A stretch of 64,000 nucleotides of DNA. It comes from Luteibacter aegosomatis. Lineage in GTDB: Bacteria > Pseudomonadota > Gammaproteobacteria > Xanthomonadales > Rhodanobacteraceae. The notes beneath the pieces are model-generated. The model had not been told where the DNA came from, did no database searches, and was given only the letters and a program-made list of their open reading frames with translations. Position 1 is the first letter of the stretch, and every line of letters starts with the position of its first letter. A program made the translations under genes and the position numbers. The DNA is taken from the NCBI RefSeq assembly GCF_023078455.1, contig NZ_CP095740.1, forward strand, positions 248,001 through 312,000. The letters run 5' to 3'. Shown in pieces: positions 54,679 through 63,936 of the stretch.

Positions 54679-55545
54679 TCAGGCGAACCACGCTCCGAGC
54701 ACGATCACCGCCACCACGGCCAGCCACACCACCAGCACGCGACGAATCACCCGGCGCGCATCCTCCAGCTCGGCGAGGGGGTCGCTCACGTCCTGCACGT
54801 AGCCGTCGCCGGCCTCCACGTCGGCATCGACGCCCGCACGGGCCACGGCACCGAGGAAATCGGGCTCCAGTCGCGAGCGCGGGCTGCCCGATTGCCGGTG
54901 CCAGTGCTTCCACGCACCGACCACCGCATCGAAATCGGACACCAGCGCCATGGCGAATACCATCAGGTGCGCGGGGATCCAGTCGAGCGCGTCGGCCAGG
55001 CGCCGCGCGGCGGTACGGGTGTCGCCGTCGAGCGCCAACGATGCCTGGCGGCCCAGCCACTGGGCCAGCCGATAGCCGAAGGCGCCGACCGGGCCGAAGA
55101 CGAAGAACCAGAACAGTACGCCGAAGCGGCGGCGCAGCGCCGCGTAGAACGCGGCTTCGACCAGCGCGGGCGCGAACCAGGGCAGGGGCTCCTCGTCGTG
55201 CTGCAGGCGTACGACGGCCTCGTCACGGCGCAAGGTGTCGGAGGCGCGAAGGACGCCGTCGATATCGGCCTCGACCTCGCGCGGCCCCAACGTGTAGACG
55301 AGCACGATCACCGCGAAGACGAACCACGCGATGTCGAAGAAGGGCAGGGCCTGCAGGATGCCGGCGACGAGCGCGCAGGCGACGAGCGGCACGAGCCATG
55401 CCACGGCGACGCGTCCCGGGCCGGACAGGTCGCCCAGGCGATTCACCCATCCTCGGAACCAGCGATCATCGCGCCAGCGGGAAAGTTGCGGCACGCTCCA
55501 GCAGATGACCAGGGCGACGAAAACGGCAAGAAGGCGTAGGGCCAT
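54679..55545 (-). CDS. ampE: AmpE-like regulatory signalling modulator
   Basis: A 288-residue inner-membrane protein with four to five hydrophobic helices (about 2-18, 47-65, 72-90, 145-165, 265-285). It has the FGVLFWFFVFGPVGAFGYRL segment shared by AmpE and CobD-like proteins. AmpE lies with ampD in enterobacteria, where it was linked to AmpC beta-lactamase induction; its molecular role is still unclear. Here ampD is absent from the immediate surroundings. A class D beta-lactamase lies 3.4 kb away, but nothing in the sequence ties them together. Confidence 0.82.
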   Translation of the reverse strand: MALRLLAVFVALVICWSVPQLSRWRDDRWFRGWVNRLGDLSGPGRVAVAWLVPLVACALVAGILQALPFFDIAWFVFAVIVLVYTLGPREVEADIDGVLRASDTLRRDEAVVRLQHDEEPLPWFAPALVEAAFYAALRRRFGVLFWFFVFGPVGAFGYRLAQWLGRQASLALDGDTRTAARRLADALDWIPAHLMVFAMALVSDFDAVVGAWKHWHRQSGSPRSRLEPDFLGAVARAGVDADVEAGDGYVQDVSDPLAELEDARRVIRRVLVVWLAVVAVIVLGAWFA

Positions 55546-55616
55546 GACGTAAGGGAAATCCGCGTGTCGTTGACCCGATTGTAGGGGATGGGCCGAAACT
55601 TGTTCAGGCTATTCGT

Positions 55617-56606
55617 TCACGCCCTTCCGGCGGTCTCGGCGATCAGTTCGTCGAGGCTGACGCCGCGAAGCGCGAGCCAGTGTTCGATGAGCCGGTAGGA
55701 AACGGAGAGCGGCGGCGGAACGCCCAGCGTGCCCTCGGCCATGCCGCGCACGATGTCGTCGACCGTGAACCAGCGCGCATCTTCCAGCTCATCGTCACGC
55801 AGGCGGATTTCCCGGGTTTTCGCGGTGGCGGTAAAACCCACCATCAGCGACGCGGGCAACGGCCACGGCTGCGACGAGTGGTACGTGGCATGGAGCACTT
55901 CGACGCCGGACTCCTCGCGCACCTCGCGGCGCACGGCATCTTCGAGCGATTCGCCCGGTTCGATGAATCCGGCGAGCGTGGAATAGCGACCCTTCGGCCA
56001 GCCGCGCTGGCGGCCGAGCAGGCAGGCATCGCCCTCTTCGACGATGACGATGATCGCGGCATCCGTGCGCGGAAAGTGCAGGTGGGGGCCATGCGGGTTG
56101 GTGCACTGCGCCCGGTGGCCGCTGGATACGAGCAGGGTGGGCGCGCCGCACAGGCTGCAGAAACGGGTCTGCCGTTGCCAGTGGGTGATGCCCTTGGCGT
56201 AGGCGAACAGGCCGGCGTCGAACGCGTCGAAAAGCAGGCCCGCTTCGCGCAACGACATGCGACGGGCATGGGTCAGCGTGGCATAGATCTCGGCATGCGC
56301 CTCGTCGAGCACCAGGGTGAACCAGGCGTTTCCGTCCGCGAGGCCGAGCAGGGTCGACGGCACGTCGCCGAAGCGTTCGGCGCGCATGCTCGGCGTCATC
56401 CAGCAGGGCCGGTCGATGCCCGCCTGGACGAACGCCCGGCCTTCTTCATCGAGCACGAGGAAGCGGGCATCGGCGCTCCGTTCGGTGTCTTCCACCCAAA
56501 GGCGGTCGTCGCGGCGCTCGGCCATGCGGTCGATGTCGACGCCACCGAACACGTTCTCGCGGGCACGCGTCGCCATCGCCTTGTCGCGTTCGGCCTCGAC
56601 GCTCAC
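55617..56606 (-). CDS. nudC: NADH pyrophosphatase / RNA deNADding enzyme
   Basis: The 329-residue protein has an N-terminal substrate-like domain (about 30-155), a zinc ribbon (CSLCGAP ... CTNPHG) and a Nudix domain. The Nudix box GFIEPGESLEDAVRREVREE and the NudC-specific SQPWPLPASLM motif identify it. It cleaves NADH to NMNH and AMP and removes NAD caps from RNA. Four ligands are expected in the ribbon; Cys-x2-Cys and one later Cys are clear, and the fourth may be replaced by His. It is followed by erpA upstream on the same strand with a 10-base gap. Confidence 0.93.
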   Translation of the reverse strand: MSVEAERDKAMATRARENVFGGVDIDRMAERRDDRLWVEDTERSADARFLVLDEEGRAFVQAGIDRPCWMTPSMRAERFGDVPSTLLGLADGNAWFTLVLDEAHAEIYATLTHARRMSLREAGLLFDAFDAGLFAYAKGITHWQRQTRFCSLCGAPTLLVSSGHRAQCTNPHGPHLHFPRTDAAIIVIVEEGDACLLGRQRGWPKGRYSTLAGFIEPGESLEDAVRREVREESGVEVLHATYHSSQPWPLPASLMVGFTATAKTREIRLRDDELEDARWFTVDDIVRGMAEGTLGVPPPLSVSYRLIEHWLALRGVSLDELIAETAGRA

Positions 56607-56616
56607 GCGGGACGGC

Positions 56617-57012
56617 TCACGCGCTGAAGGACGAGCCGCAGCCGCAGGTCGTCTTCGCGTTGGGATTGCGGATGACGAATTGCGAACCGCTGAACGATTC
56701 GGTGTAGTCGATTTCGGCGCCGGTGAGGTACTGCAGCGAAAGCGGATCGACCAGCAGGGTGACGCCGTCGCGGGAAACGGCGAGGTCGTCTTCGGCCTGT
56801 TCCTCGTCGAAGGTGAAGCCGTACTGGAAACCGGAACAGCCGCCGCCGCTGATGTACACGCGCAGCTTGAGCGAGGCGTTGCCTTCCTCCTCGATCAGCT
56901 CGTGCACCTTGCGGGCGGCTGCCTCGGTGAAGACCAGTGGCGCGCCGGCCGAACGGTAGTCCGGCGCCGGGGCGGTGGGAGCCATGGGGAAAGGATTGTT
57001 CATACCGTCCAT
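56617..57012 (-). CDS. erpA: Iron-sulfur cluster insertion protein
   Basis: A 131-residue A-type Fe-S carrier. The three cluster-binding cysteines are Cys59 ([10 protein letters not shown]), Cys123 and Cys125 (CGCGSSF). The conserved acidic SGGGCSGF loop and length fit ErpA, needed to mature IspG/IspH and respiratory enzymes. It has an extra Pro-rich N-terminal stretch of about 20 residues. ATG 57012 and 57003 are both possible starts. It is close upstream of nudC and downstream of the bactofilin gene on the same strand. Confidence 0.92.
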   Translation of the reverse strand: MDGMNNPFPMAPTAPAPDYRSAGAPLVFTEAAARKVHELIEEEGNASLKLRVYISGGGCSGFQYGFTFDEEQAEDDLAVSRDGVTLLVDPLSLQYLTGAEIDYTESFSGSQFVIRNPNAKTTCGCGSSFSA

Positions 57013-57034
57013 GATGGCGCCGATCCGTGTCAGG

Positions 57035-57469
57035 TCAAGCCTCGGTCAGGGCGCGGGTGGCGCCGGTGGCGTTTTCGGCCAGTTGGCGCACGGTGAGCGG
57101 GGCGCTGTGGATCATCTTCCCGTTCACGCGGGCGCCGGCGGCCATTTCCAGCACCTGGTAGCGCACGTCGCCTTCGATGAAGGCCATCGCCGCCAGTTCC
57201 AGCCGCTCGGCGACGTCGACGTCGCCCTTCACGCTGCCGTTGATGACGGCATGCGGCGCCTCGATGCGGCCGATGACCCTTCCGGTCTCGCTGATGGTGA
57301 GAACGCTGTCGCTGCCGGGGGCGGCGTGGATGGAGCCTTCGACCATGCCGTCCAGGTGAAGCGCGCCGCTGAACTCGATGTCGCCGCGAAGGGTGACGCC
57401 GCGCGCGATGAGGCTGGTGGCGGCGGCGCTCACCGCGGGGGCCTGGTTCTTCCGATTACCGTTGAACAT
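57035..57469 (-). CDS. Bactofilin (polymer-forming cytoskeletal protein)
   Basis: The 144-residue protein has a short flexible N-terminus and a right-handed beta-helix core (about 20-125) of repeating six-residue turns, such as [19 protein letters not shown] and [17 protein letters not shown]. Bactofilins polymerise without nucleotides and organise cell shape, stalks or envelope machines. ATG 57469 lies within the last codons of the upstream DUF6776 gene (14-base overlap), so the two are translationally linked. A role in envelope organisation is inferred from the family. Confidence 0.9.
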   Translation of the reverse strand: MFNGNRKNQAPAVSAAATSLIARGVTLRGDIEFSGALHLDGMVEGSIHAAPGSDSVLTISETGRVIGRIEAPHAVINGSVKGDVDVAERLELAAMAFIEGDVRYQVLEMAAGARVNGKMIHSAPLTVRQLAENATGATRALTEA

Positions 57470-58205
57470 CGTCGATCTCCTCGTTGCGGGTGGCATCGGC
57501 CCAGGGAACGGTGGCCTCGACCTTGCCGTCGTCGGCCGTGGAGGCGGTCAGCCGAAGGCGCGTCGGCTGGAATCCTTCCGGAAGGGTGAACGTTCCCTGG
57601 ACCTGCTGGAAGTACTTGAACGAAAAAGGCAGGTCGTGATCGCCGCCGCCCTGGCCCAGGGCGGCACCGCCGAGCGTGGCGACCTTGTCGCCCTGGATGC
57701 CCTCCACGCCCAGGTGCACCGTGCCTTTCACCAGGTCGCCGCGCCGGGCGTTCTGGGTGAGGGTGACGGTGAGGTTCCAGGCCTGGGGCGAATCCTTCAC
57801 CGGCGTGGTGCGCGCGGCCTGGATGCGCAGGCCTTCCCGCTGGCCGTTGCCGCCGACCAGGCGCGAATAGAAGGCGAGGTCGGTGCGGAGCCCGCTGATT
57901 TCCTCGTCGCGCTCGGCGAGGTTGCGCTTGAGTTCGCGCGTGGCGACGTCGCCCACCTGGGCGGCGCGCTGGAGATTCGCGATCTGCTGGCGAAGCTCGT
58001 CGTCATCGGCGGCGAGCTGGCGGGGGACGGCGCGATCGGTGGCGGAAGCCGGCGCATGGCTCCGGGCACCCAGCCACGCGCCCAGAACGGCGGCGGTGGC
58101 GACGCTCGCCACCCAGGCGCCGCCCAGGATCAGCCGTCGGCGCCGCTCGTGCGTCGCGTCGCCGAGCGTCCGCACGACGAACCGAGGCGGTTGGCGTGGT
58201 GCCAT
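57456..58205 (-). CDS. DUF6776 family single-pass membrane protein
   Basis: A 249-residue protein with a basic cytoplasmic N-terminus, one transmembrane helix (about 28-45), a coiled-coil segment (about 65-110, DDDELRQQIANLQRAAQ) and a C-terminal beta domain ending in [15 protein letters not shown]. It matches proteins found beside bactofilin genes in Xanthomonadales, suggesting a membrane partner that recruits or senses the bactofilin polymer. ATG 58205 is preferred; a GTG five codons earlier is possible. The family has no known activity. Confidence 0.75.
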   Translation of the reverse strand: MAPRQPPRFVVRTLGDATHERRRRLILGGAWVASVATAAVLGAWLGARSHAPASATDRAVPRQLAADDDELRQQIANLQRAAQVGDVATRELKRNLAERDEEISGLRTDLAFYSRLVGGNGQREGLRIQAARTTPVKDSPQAWNLTVTLTQNARRGDLVKGTVHLGVEGIQGDKVATLGGAALGQGGGDHDLPFSFKYFQQVQGTFTLPEGFQPTRLRLTASTADDGKVEATVPWADATRNEEIDDVQR

Positions 58206-58291
58206 GGAAATTCCGTGCACGAAACGTGAAAGGATCGATGATATATCCCTTGTGTTTCGAAACGGTCAAGGAAAGCCGCCACGTTCTAGCT

Positions 58292-58380
58292 CGTCATTCC
58301 TGCGAAGGCAGGAATCCAGCGTCTTGTGCCGCACTTCGTCGATGCGAAAGACACTGGGCCCCTGCTTTCGCAGGGGCGAC
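58292..58380. repeat. Dispersed palindromic repeat pair
   Basis: The left arm (58292-58325, CGTCATTCCTGCGAAGGCAG onward) and right arm (58348-58380) are imperfect inverted copies matching at roughly three quarters of positions. Each arm holds its own small hairpin (CCTGCGAAGGCAGG and CCCTGCTTTCGCAGGGG). On the minus strand it reads WIPAFAGMT, the familiar translation of a dispersed intergenic repeat in proteobacterial genomes. It separates the DUF6776 and bfr genes and contains no gene. Confidence 0.75.
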
Positions 58381-58395
58381 ATGAGGTATTTCCGA

Positions 58396-58878
58396 TCAAT
58401 CGTGGTTGATCGATCCGACCTTGCTGAGCATGTAGCGCTCGGGGCCGATGTCCTTGATGACGCTGAACTGGGTTTCCAGCCAGTCGACGTGTTCTTCCTC
58501 CTGGCCGAGGATGAACTTGAAGAGATCGCGGCTCACGAAGTCGTGGATGCCTTCGCTGTAGGCGATGGCTTCGCGCAGGTCCGTCATGGCGATCATTTCG
58601 AGGTCGAGGTCGCCCTGCAGGCATTCGACCACGTTTTCGCCGATGCGCAGCTTGCCCAGGTGCTGGAGGTTCGGCAGGCCGTCGAGGAAGAGGATGCGCT
58701 CGATCAGCTTGTCGGCGTGCTTCATCTCTTCGATGGATTCCTCGTACTCGTGCTTGGCGAGCTCGTTGTAGCCCCAGTCCTTGAACATCCGGTAATGGAG
58801 GAAGTACTGGTTGATGGCGGCCAGCTCGTTGTAGAGCACCTTGTTGAGGTATTCGATGACCTTCGCGTCGCCCTTCAT
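58396..58878 (-). CDS. bfr: Bacterioferritin
   Basis: The 160-residue four-helix protein stores iron in a 24-mer shell. Ferroxidase ligands Glu18, Glu51 and His54 are in place and Met52 is the heme ligand between subunits. The region 30-40 ([18 protein letters not shown]) is typical. AGGGAGA stands before the ATG. The bacterioferritin-associated ferredoxin lies 100 bases upstream on the same strand, so storage and release functions are adjacent. Confidence 0.96.
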   Translation of the reverse strand: MKGDAKVIEYLNKVLYNELAAINQYFLHYRMFKDWGYNELAKHEYEESIEEMKHADKLIERILFLDGLPNLQHLGKLRIGENVVECLQGDLDLEMIAMTDLREAIAYSEGIHDFVSRDLFKFILGQEEEHVDWLETQFSVIKDIGPERYMLSKVGSINHD

Positions 58879-58979
58879 CGTGGGATCTCCCTGGTAAGCA
58901 GGGTGCGACTATACGTCGCCCGAAAAGGCGGTGACGTAACGCGAATGAAGACGGTTTGCGTCCGCGCGGCGCGGCGCCG

Positions 58980-59180
58980 TCAGGCCGGGGTCGGCAGGAA
59001 GGTGAGACCCGCGTGCGTCGCGACGGCGTCGCGCAGGCACTGTCGGGCCTCCGTTTCGCAGGCGCCGCAGCAATCGGAACAGCCGGTGCGGGCCTGGAGC
59101 TCGGCGAACGAGTTCACGCCCTCGGCCGCGGCGCGGCGGATGGCGTGGTCGGTGACGGCATTGCACATGCAGATGTACAT
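58980..59180 (-). CDS. bfd: Bacterioferritin-associated ferredoxin
   Basis: A 66-residue [2Fe-2S] protein that reduces the bacterioferritin core to release iron. It has the Bfd ligand set Cys4-x-Cys6 and Cys38-x2-Cys41 in CMC and CCGACE. ATG 59180 (MYICMCNAVTD) is chosen over a start 12 codons upstream because the family begins right before the first CxC pair and because the upstream codons fall inside a Fur-box-like palindrome. Low-iron induction is therefore likely. Confidence 0.92.
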   Translation of the reverse strand: MYICMCNAVTDHAIRRAAAEGVNSFAELQARTGCSDCCGACETEARQCLRDAVATHAGLTFLPTPA

Positions 59181-59195
59181 GGCGCGCATTCGAAC

Positions 59196-59214
59196 GCGAA
59201 TGCGAACGATTGTC
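59196..59214 (-). promoter_or_regulatory. Fur box upstream of bfd
   Basis: GCGAATGCGAACGATTGTC matches the 19-base Fur consensus GATAATGATAATCATTATC at 12 positions and lies 16 bases before the bfd start. Position and gene function support iron repression. Confidence 0.6.
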
Positions 59215-59239
59215 AACTGCGCAAATGTGAACGGGGCGG

Positions 59240-59782
59240 TCAGCCGCTCTCGGCGGCCCGGCGCAAGGCTTCGCCCTGCTGCGGGCAGAGGCCCACCTCG
59301 ACCCGGCAGACCGTCTCCACGGTGGGCGCGAACTGGCGCAGGGCGCGTTCATAGACCTGGCGCTTGAAGTTCACCACGTGGTGCGCGGGGTACCAGAAAT
59401 CGACCCAGCGCCAGAGGTCGAACTCGGGCTTCTCGCAGGCGTCGAGCCTCAGGGCCTCTTCGGTACAGACCATGCGCAGCAGGAACCAGACCTGCTTCTG
59501 GCCGATGCAGGTGGGGCGCTGGTGGTGGCGCACGAAGCGGCTGGGCAGGCGGTAGCGCAGCCAGCCGCGGGTCTCGGCCAGCACCTCCACGTGGTGCGCC
59601 TTGAGGCCGGTTTCTTCCTCCAGCTCACGATACATGGCCTCGAGCGGGGTCTCGTCGCTGCGCATGCCCCCCTGTGGGAACTGCCAACCGTCGCGGTTGA
59701 CGCGGCGCGCCCAGAACAGGCGCCCGTCCCCGTTGAGGAGGACGATACCCACGTTCGGTCGATAGCCATCTGCGTCGATCAT
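59240..59782 (-). CDS. rppH: RNA pyrophosphohydrolase
   Basis: The 180-residue Nudix enzyme removes pyrophosphate from 5' ends of mRNA to start decay. It begins [17 protein letters not shown], the family N-terminus, and has the Nudix box [27 protein letters not shown] and WRWVDFWYP fit RppH. GGAGGG supports ATG 59782; in-frame upstream sequence would add an unrelated N-terminus. It stands beside tRNA-Met on the opposite strand. Confidence 0.95.
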   Translation of the reverse strand: MIDADGYRPNVGIVLLNGDGRLFWARRVNRDGWQFPQGGMRSDETPLEAMYRELEEETGLKAHHVEVLAETRGWLRYRLPSRFVRHHQRPTCIGQKQVWFLLRMVCTEEALRLDACEKPEFDLWRWVDFWYPAHHVVNFKRQVYERALRQFAPTVETVCRVEVGLCPQQGEALRRAAESG

Positions 59783-59874
59783 CCGCCCTCCGTAAACCCT
59801 GCCACGCAAAACGAAAAACCTTGCGCGGGTGGGCTGATTCAACCACAGCGCCGGAAGCAGGGGCAAGGCGAGGC

Positions 59875-59903
59875 TTGAACGTAAGGTCAACCGCGATTAA
59901 ACT
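59875..59903 (+). promoter_or_regulatory. Promoter of tRNA-Met with GC-rich discriminator
   Basis: TTGAAC, 17 bases, TAAACT is followed at once by GCCCGGCC, the GC-rich discriminator typical of stringently controlled stable RNA promoters. A short leader with a TTGCGC/GCGCAA hairpin separates it from the tRNA. Confidence 0.6.
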
Positions 59904-59947
59904 GCCCGGCCTTGCGCTCCCCACCGGGGCGCAACGACCAGGTTTTC

Positions 59948-60024
59948 GGCTAGGTAGCTCAGCTGGTCAGAGCGCGGCACTCATAATGCTGAGGTCGGCG
60001 GTTCGAGCCCGCCTCTAGCCACCA
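59948..60024 (+). tRNA. Elongator tRNA-Met (CAU)
   Basis: The 77-base gene begins GGCTAGGTAGCTCAGCTGG and ends CTCTAGCCACCA with CCA encoded. The acceptor stem pairs with one G-U. The anticodon loop ACTCATAATG contains CAU, and the stem GGCAC/GTGCT-like sequence plus the C-G first acceptor pair distinguish it from initiator tRNA, which has a mismatched first pair and three G-C pairs below the loop. Confidence 0.92.
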
Positions 60025-60037
60025 TGTCATCGAAGAA

Positions 60038-60065
60038 GCCGCATCCCCCGGGGTGCGGCTTTTTT
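60038..60065 (+). terminator. Rho-independent terminator of tRNA-Met
   Basis: GCCGCA and TGCGGC, with further C-G pairing inside, form a stem 13 bases after the tRNA, followed by six T residues. On the opposite strand it also lies at the end of the LuxR-type gene, so it may act on both. Confidence 0.8.
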
Positions 60066-60664
60066 CATCCCGTTTCGGGAAGTGGCTCCTCGGTGCGCGC
60101 GAACGCCGATGCGTCGAGCACGGCGCGCGCCAGTTCCACGACGTTGTTGACGCGAAGCTTGGCCATCAGGTTGGCCCTATGCAGTTCGACCGTCTTGGGG
60201 CTGATGTTCAATTCCCCGGCGATCACCTTGTTGAGCTTGCCGCTCATGATGCCGTCGAGCACCTGGGACTCCCGGCGGGTGAGGCTCAGGTCGGGGCGGA
60301 GCATGGCGAAACTGCTCGCCACGGGCTCCTCGGCGGTGGGTTCGTCCTCGACGATGGGTGCCAGGAAAATGGCCTGGTAGGCGTTCGGGGGCAGGTCGAT
60401 CGTCTGCCGCGTGACCCGGTATCGGCGGGCGCCGTCCAGGCGAAGTTCCTCGCCGGACGGGCCCTGCACCAGGTGCGCGGCGAGCCAGTCGGGCAGGTCC
60501 ATTCGCAGGTCGGCGGCGAATTCGCGGCGGAAGGCCTCGTTGGCCATGACGGCCGGGCAGCCGTCGCGGGGACAGACGATGCAGGGCCACGGCAAGGTGG
60601 CGAACACTTCTTCAGCCAGTCCGCGCGTGGGCGGACCGTCGAGCGACTCACGACCAAGGCACAT
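60065..60664 (-). CDS. LuxR family transcriptional regulator
   Basis: A 199-residue protein with an unrecognised N-terminal domain (1-125, with cysteines in PWPCIVCPRDGCP) and a C-terminal LuxR/FixJ helix-turn-helix (about 128-185). The latter shows LTRRESQVLDGIMSGKLNK and SPKTVELHRANLMAKL. There is no receiver aspartate or autoinducer domain of known type; the N-terminal part is PAS-like in length, and its three clustered cysteines could bind metal or sense redox. ATG 60664 is the likeliest start; the frame is open 35 codons upstream. It is divergent from queD. Confidence 0.8.
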   Translation of the reverse strand: MCLGRESLDGPPTRGLAEEVFATLPWPCIVCPRDGCPAVMANEAFRREFAADLRMDLPDWLAAHLVQGPSGEELRLDGARRYRVTRQTIDLPPNAYQAIFLAPIVEDEPTAEEPVASSFAMLRPDLSLTRRESQVLDGIMSGKLNKVIAGELNISPKTVELHRANLMAKLRVNNVVELARAVLDASAFARTEEPLPETG

Positions 60665-60819
60665 CGATGGCCTCCTGGCGGACGCGTTGGTTTGCCTGGG
60701 CGGCCCCCTTCGCCGCCGCGGAAGTTTCCACTGCAACCGTTTCTCGCAAAAAAGTCCACCGCGACGCATGAAATTGCGAACCAGGTCGTGAAGAAAGCCG
60801 TGTCGGCTACAATCGGCCG

Positions 60820-61173
60820 ATGCGTATCTTCAAGACCTTCAACATCGAAGCGGCCCACCGCTTGCCGAATGTGCCCGAGGGGCACAAATGCGCGCGCCTG
60901 CACGGACACTCCTTCCGCGTCGAACTCCACGTGGAGGGGCCCGTCGACCCCGTTCTTGGCTGGGTGATGGACTTCGGCGACCTCAAGGCGCGGTTCAAGC
61001 CGCTCTACGAGCGGCTCGACCACCACTACCTCAACGATGTCGAGGGGCTGGAAAACCCCACCAGCGAGACCCTCGCGCGATGGATCTTCGAGCGGCTGCG
61101 ACCCGACGTGCCGCTGCTGTGCAAGGTGGTGGTGCACGAGACCTGCACGTCGGGGGCGGAATACGCGCCCTGA
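60820..61173 (+). CDS. queD: 6-carboxy-5,6,7,8-tetrahydropterin synthase
   Basis: The 117-residue enzyme converts dihydroneopterin triphosphate to carboxytetrahydropterin, the second step to queuosine. Zinc ligands are His13, His28 and His30 (ARLHGHS), and the catalytic Cys24 is in place in HKCAR. A late [10 protein letters not shown] segment holds the substrate-binding Glu. Length is typical of short QueD proteins. queC, queE and queF are not in the window. Confidence 0.95.
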   Translation: MRIFKTFNIEAAHRLPNVPEGHKCARLHGHSFRVELHVEGPVDPVLGWVMDFGDLKARFKPLYERLDHHYLNDVEGLENPTSETLARWIFERLRPDVPLLCKVVVHETCTSGAEYAP

Positions 61174-61242
61174 TGGGTCTAGCCGGTGCGACCTAGGCCG
61201 ATTTTCGGCAAGACGATACCTGCCGTCGCAACAAATTAAGGT

Positions 61243-61257
61243 TGCTGCCTTGCAGCA
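61243..61257. promoter_or_regulatory. Palindrome TGCTGC-CTT-GCAGCA in the phasin promoter region
   Basis: A perfect 6-3-6 palindrome lies 48 bases upstream of the phasin start, and a TACACT -10-like hexamer follows nine bases later (61266-61271). It overlaps the expected -35 position, a place suited to repression. PhaR-type regulators of granule genes bind TGC/GCA palindromes, which makes them one candidate. Confidence 0.4.
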
Positions 61258-61305
61258 CCGGGGTCTACACTCCGGCACCTCCCCGTTCCCAGGCGGTCGA
61301 TCTCG

Positions 61306-61632
61306 ATGTCCCAAGCAAACGGTTACGCCGATTTCGCCCGTTTCGTCGAGCAGGCCGCTGCGGCCCAGGCGCTCGCCTGGCGTGGGATGGAGCGTGTCGC
61401 CGACCTGCAACTGCAGGCGATGGAAGGCCACGCCCGCGCGGCCACCGGCCTCATCGCCGATGCGATGCTCGCACCCAATGCCGACACCTTGCGCGCCGTG
61501 CTCGCGCGCGGCGAACACCTGCAGCGTGAAGGCGTCGAGCGTGCCGCGACGGCGGCCGAAGACATATTCGACGTGGCCGTGGAAACGGCCACGTCGCTCG
61601 GTGAATTGGTGGGTCGGCCCGCCCGGGCCTGA
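61306..61632 (+). CDS. Phasin-like granule-associated protein
   Basis: A 108-residue, nearly all-helical amphipathic protein rich in Ala, with the phasin style of heptad-like hydrophobic positions (FARFVEQAAAAQALAWRGMER) and no signal peptide. Phasins coat polyhydroxyalkanoate granules. No PHA synthase is in the window, so the substrate could be another granule or the protein may be a general coiled-coil factor. A palindromic promoter site lies upstream. Confidence 0.65.
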   Translation: MSQANGYADFARFVEQAAAAQALAWRGMERVADLQLQAMEGHARAATGLIADAMLAPNADTLRAVLARGEHLQREGVERAATAAEDIFDVAVETATSLGELVGRPARA

Positions 61633-61705
61633 TTCCCCGTCGCCGCGGCATCCCAACGACGCGACGCTGCCGTCGCGCCGGCGAGTGGTATTGCCCTTTC
61701 CTCGC

Positions 61706-61735
61706 TTGTCCAGTCGTTTACGCCGCTGGTATACT
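61706..61735 (+). promoter_or_regulatory. Sigma-70 promoter of the atp operon
   Basis: TTGTCC, 18 bases, TATACT lies about 70 bases upstream of the atpI start. The -10 matches five of six consensus bases. It is the only good candidate between the phasin gene and atpI. Confidence 0.55.
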
Positions 61736-61806
61736 TTTCCGGATTAAACCGTGGCCCGTTGATCCAAAGCTGGTGCCGCCTCGAGCGAAACCACGGGAGC
61801 CTCGCG

Positions 61807-62172
61807 TTGCTCAACAGCCTTGCAGCCGGTCGTCATCTCGCCAAGCGCATCGTCATCGCGCAGTTGGTGGTAGCCGTGGTCGTAGGGCTCGCTTTCATGC
61901 TTCAGGGGCGGCCGGCGGGTCTGGCTGCTTTCGGGGGCGCCCTGATCGTCGCCATCGCCACCGCGCTGCTTGCCGCGCGAGCGTTCGGCGCGCTGGGCGG
62001 GGCGGGAGCAACGTTCGCGCGGTTCCTCGTGGGCATGATCCTTCGTTGGATCATCCTCATCGGTGGACTGGCTCTCATCCTGGTTCAATGGAAGCTGCCA
62101 CCCTTACCCGCCTTGGTGGGCCTGGTGGCGGGCTACGCGGTCAACGTATTTGCATTCAGATTCAAGGGTTGA
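61807..62172 (+). CDS. atpI: ATP synthase subunit I (AtpI)
   Basis: A 121-residue protein with four membrane helices, of the AtpI/UncI family that helps assemble the c-ring. TTG 61807 is proposed as start because GGGAG lies seven bases before it; another TTG at 61759 would add 16 residues without a ribosome site. No ATG exists before the first helix. It is the first gene of the operon and ends three bases before atpB. Confidence 0.78.
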   Translation: MLNSLAAGRHLAKRIVIAQLVVAVVVGLAFMLQGRPAGLAAFGGALIVAIATALLAARAFGALGGAGATFARFLVGMILRWIILIGGLALILVQWKLPPLPALVGLVAGYAVNVFAFRFKG

Positions 62173-63015
<843 letters not shown>

Positions 63016-63075
63016 CTCACCGCACCGACGTTCCACCCCTTTTCAGTTCGTTTTCTTTTCAACCTTTCGCTCTAG

Positions 63076-63381
<306 letters not shown>

Positions 63382-63397
63382 GAAACCGTTCGTTCCG

Positions 63398-63424
63398 CCG
63401 CCGTGACGCCAGGCGTCACGGCGG
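63398..63424 (+). promoter_or_regulatory. Strong hairpin between atpE and atpF
   Basis: CCGCCGTGACGCC and GGCGTCACGGCGG are exact reverse complements of 13 bases separated by one A. The transcript must fold into a very stable stem with a small loop between two genes of unequal stoichiometry. No T run follows, so it is more likely an mRNA-processing or stability element than a terminator. Confidence 0.6.
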
Positions 63425-63463
63425 TCGTCTGTACACAAGCGTTCGGAGTCTTTCGGAGAGATC

Positions 63464-63934
63464 ATGGAAATCAACATGACCTTCCTGGGCCAGATGATCT
63501 CTTTTGCGATCCTGGTCTGGTTCACCACCAAATTCATCTGGCCCCAGCTCAACGGTGCCATCGAAGAGCGCCAGAAGAAGGTGGCCGAGGGTCTGGCCGC
63601 CGCCGAGCGCGCGCGTGCCGAGCTCAAGGATGCCGACGCCAAGGTCGCCACCGAGATCAAGCAGGCGCGCCAGCAGTCCACCGAGATCATCGATCGCGCA
63701 CAGGCCCAGGCCAACGCCATCATCGAGAAGGCTCGCGTGGAAGCCACCGAGGAAATCAACCGTCTGAAGGCGCAGGCCCAGGACGAGATCGCCTCCATGG
63801 CCCAGCGTGCGCGTGAACAGCTGCGTGAGCAGGTGGGCAAGCTCGCCGTGCAGGGTGCCGAGAAGATCGTGCAGCGTGAAATCGATCCGGCGGCCCACAA
63901 GGCGCTGCTCGACCAGCTCGCCGCCGAGATCTGA
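63464..63934 (+). CDS. atpF: F0F1 ATP synthase subunit b
   Basis: The 156-residue peripheral-stalk subunit has one N-terminal membrane helix (residues 5-25, [20 protein letters not shown]). A long charged coiled coil follows (30-150, [20 protein letters not shown]). Length equals the E. coli subunit. It is two bases from atpH. An in-frame ATG five codons in (MTFLGQ) could be used instead, but AGAGATC precedes the first one. Confidence 0.96.
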   Translation: MEINMTFLGQMISFAILVWFTTKFIWPQLNGAIEERQKKVAEGLAAAERARAELKDADAKVATEIKQARQQSTEIIDRAQAQANAIIEKARVEATEEINRLKAQAQDEIASMAQRAREQLREQVGKLAVQGAEKIVQREIDPAAHKALLDQLAAEI

Positions 63935-63936
63935 TC

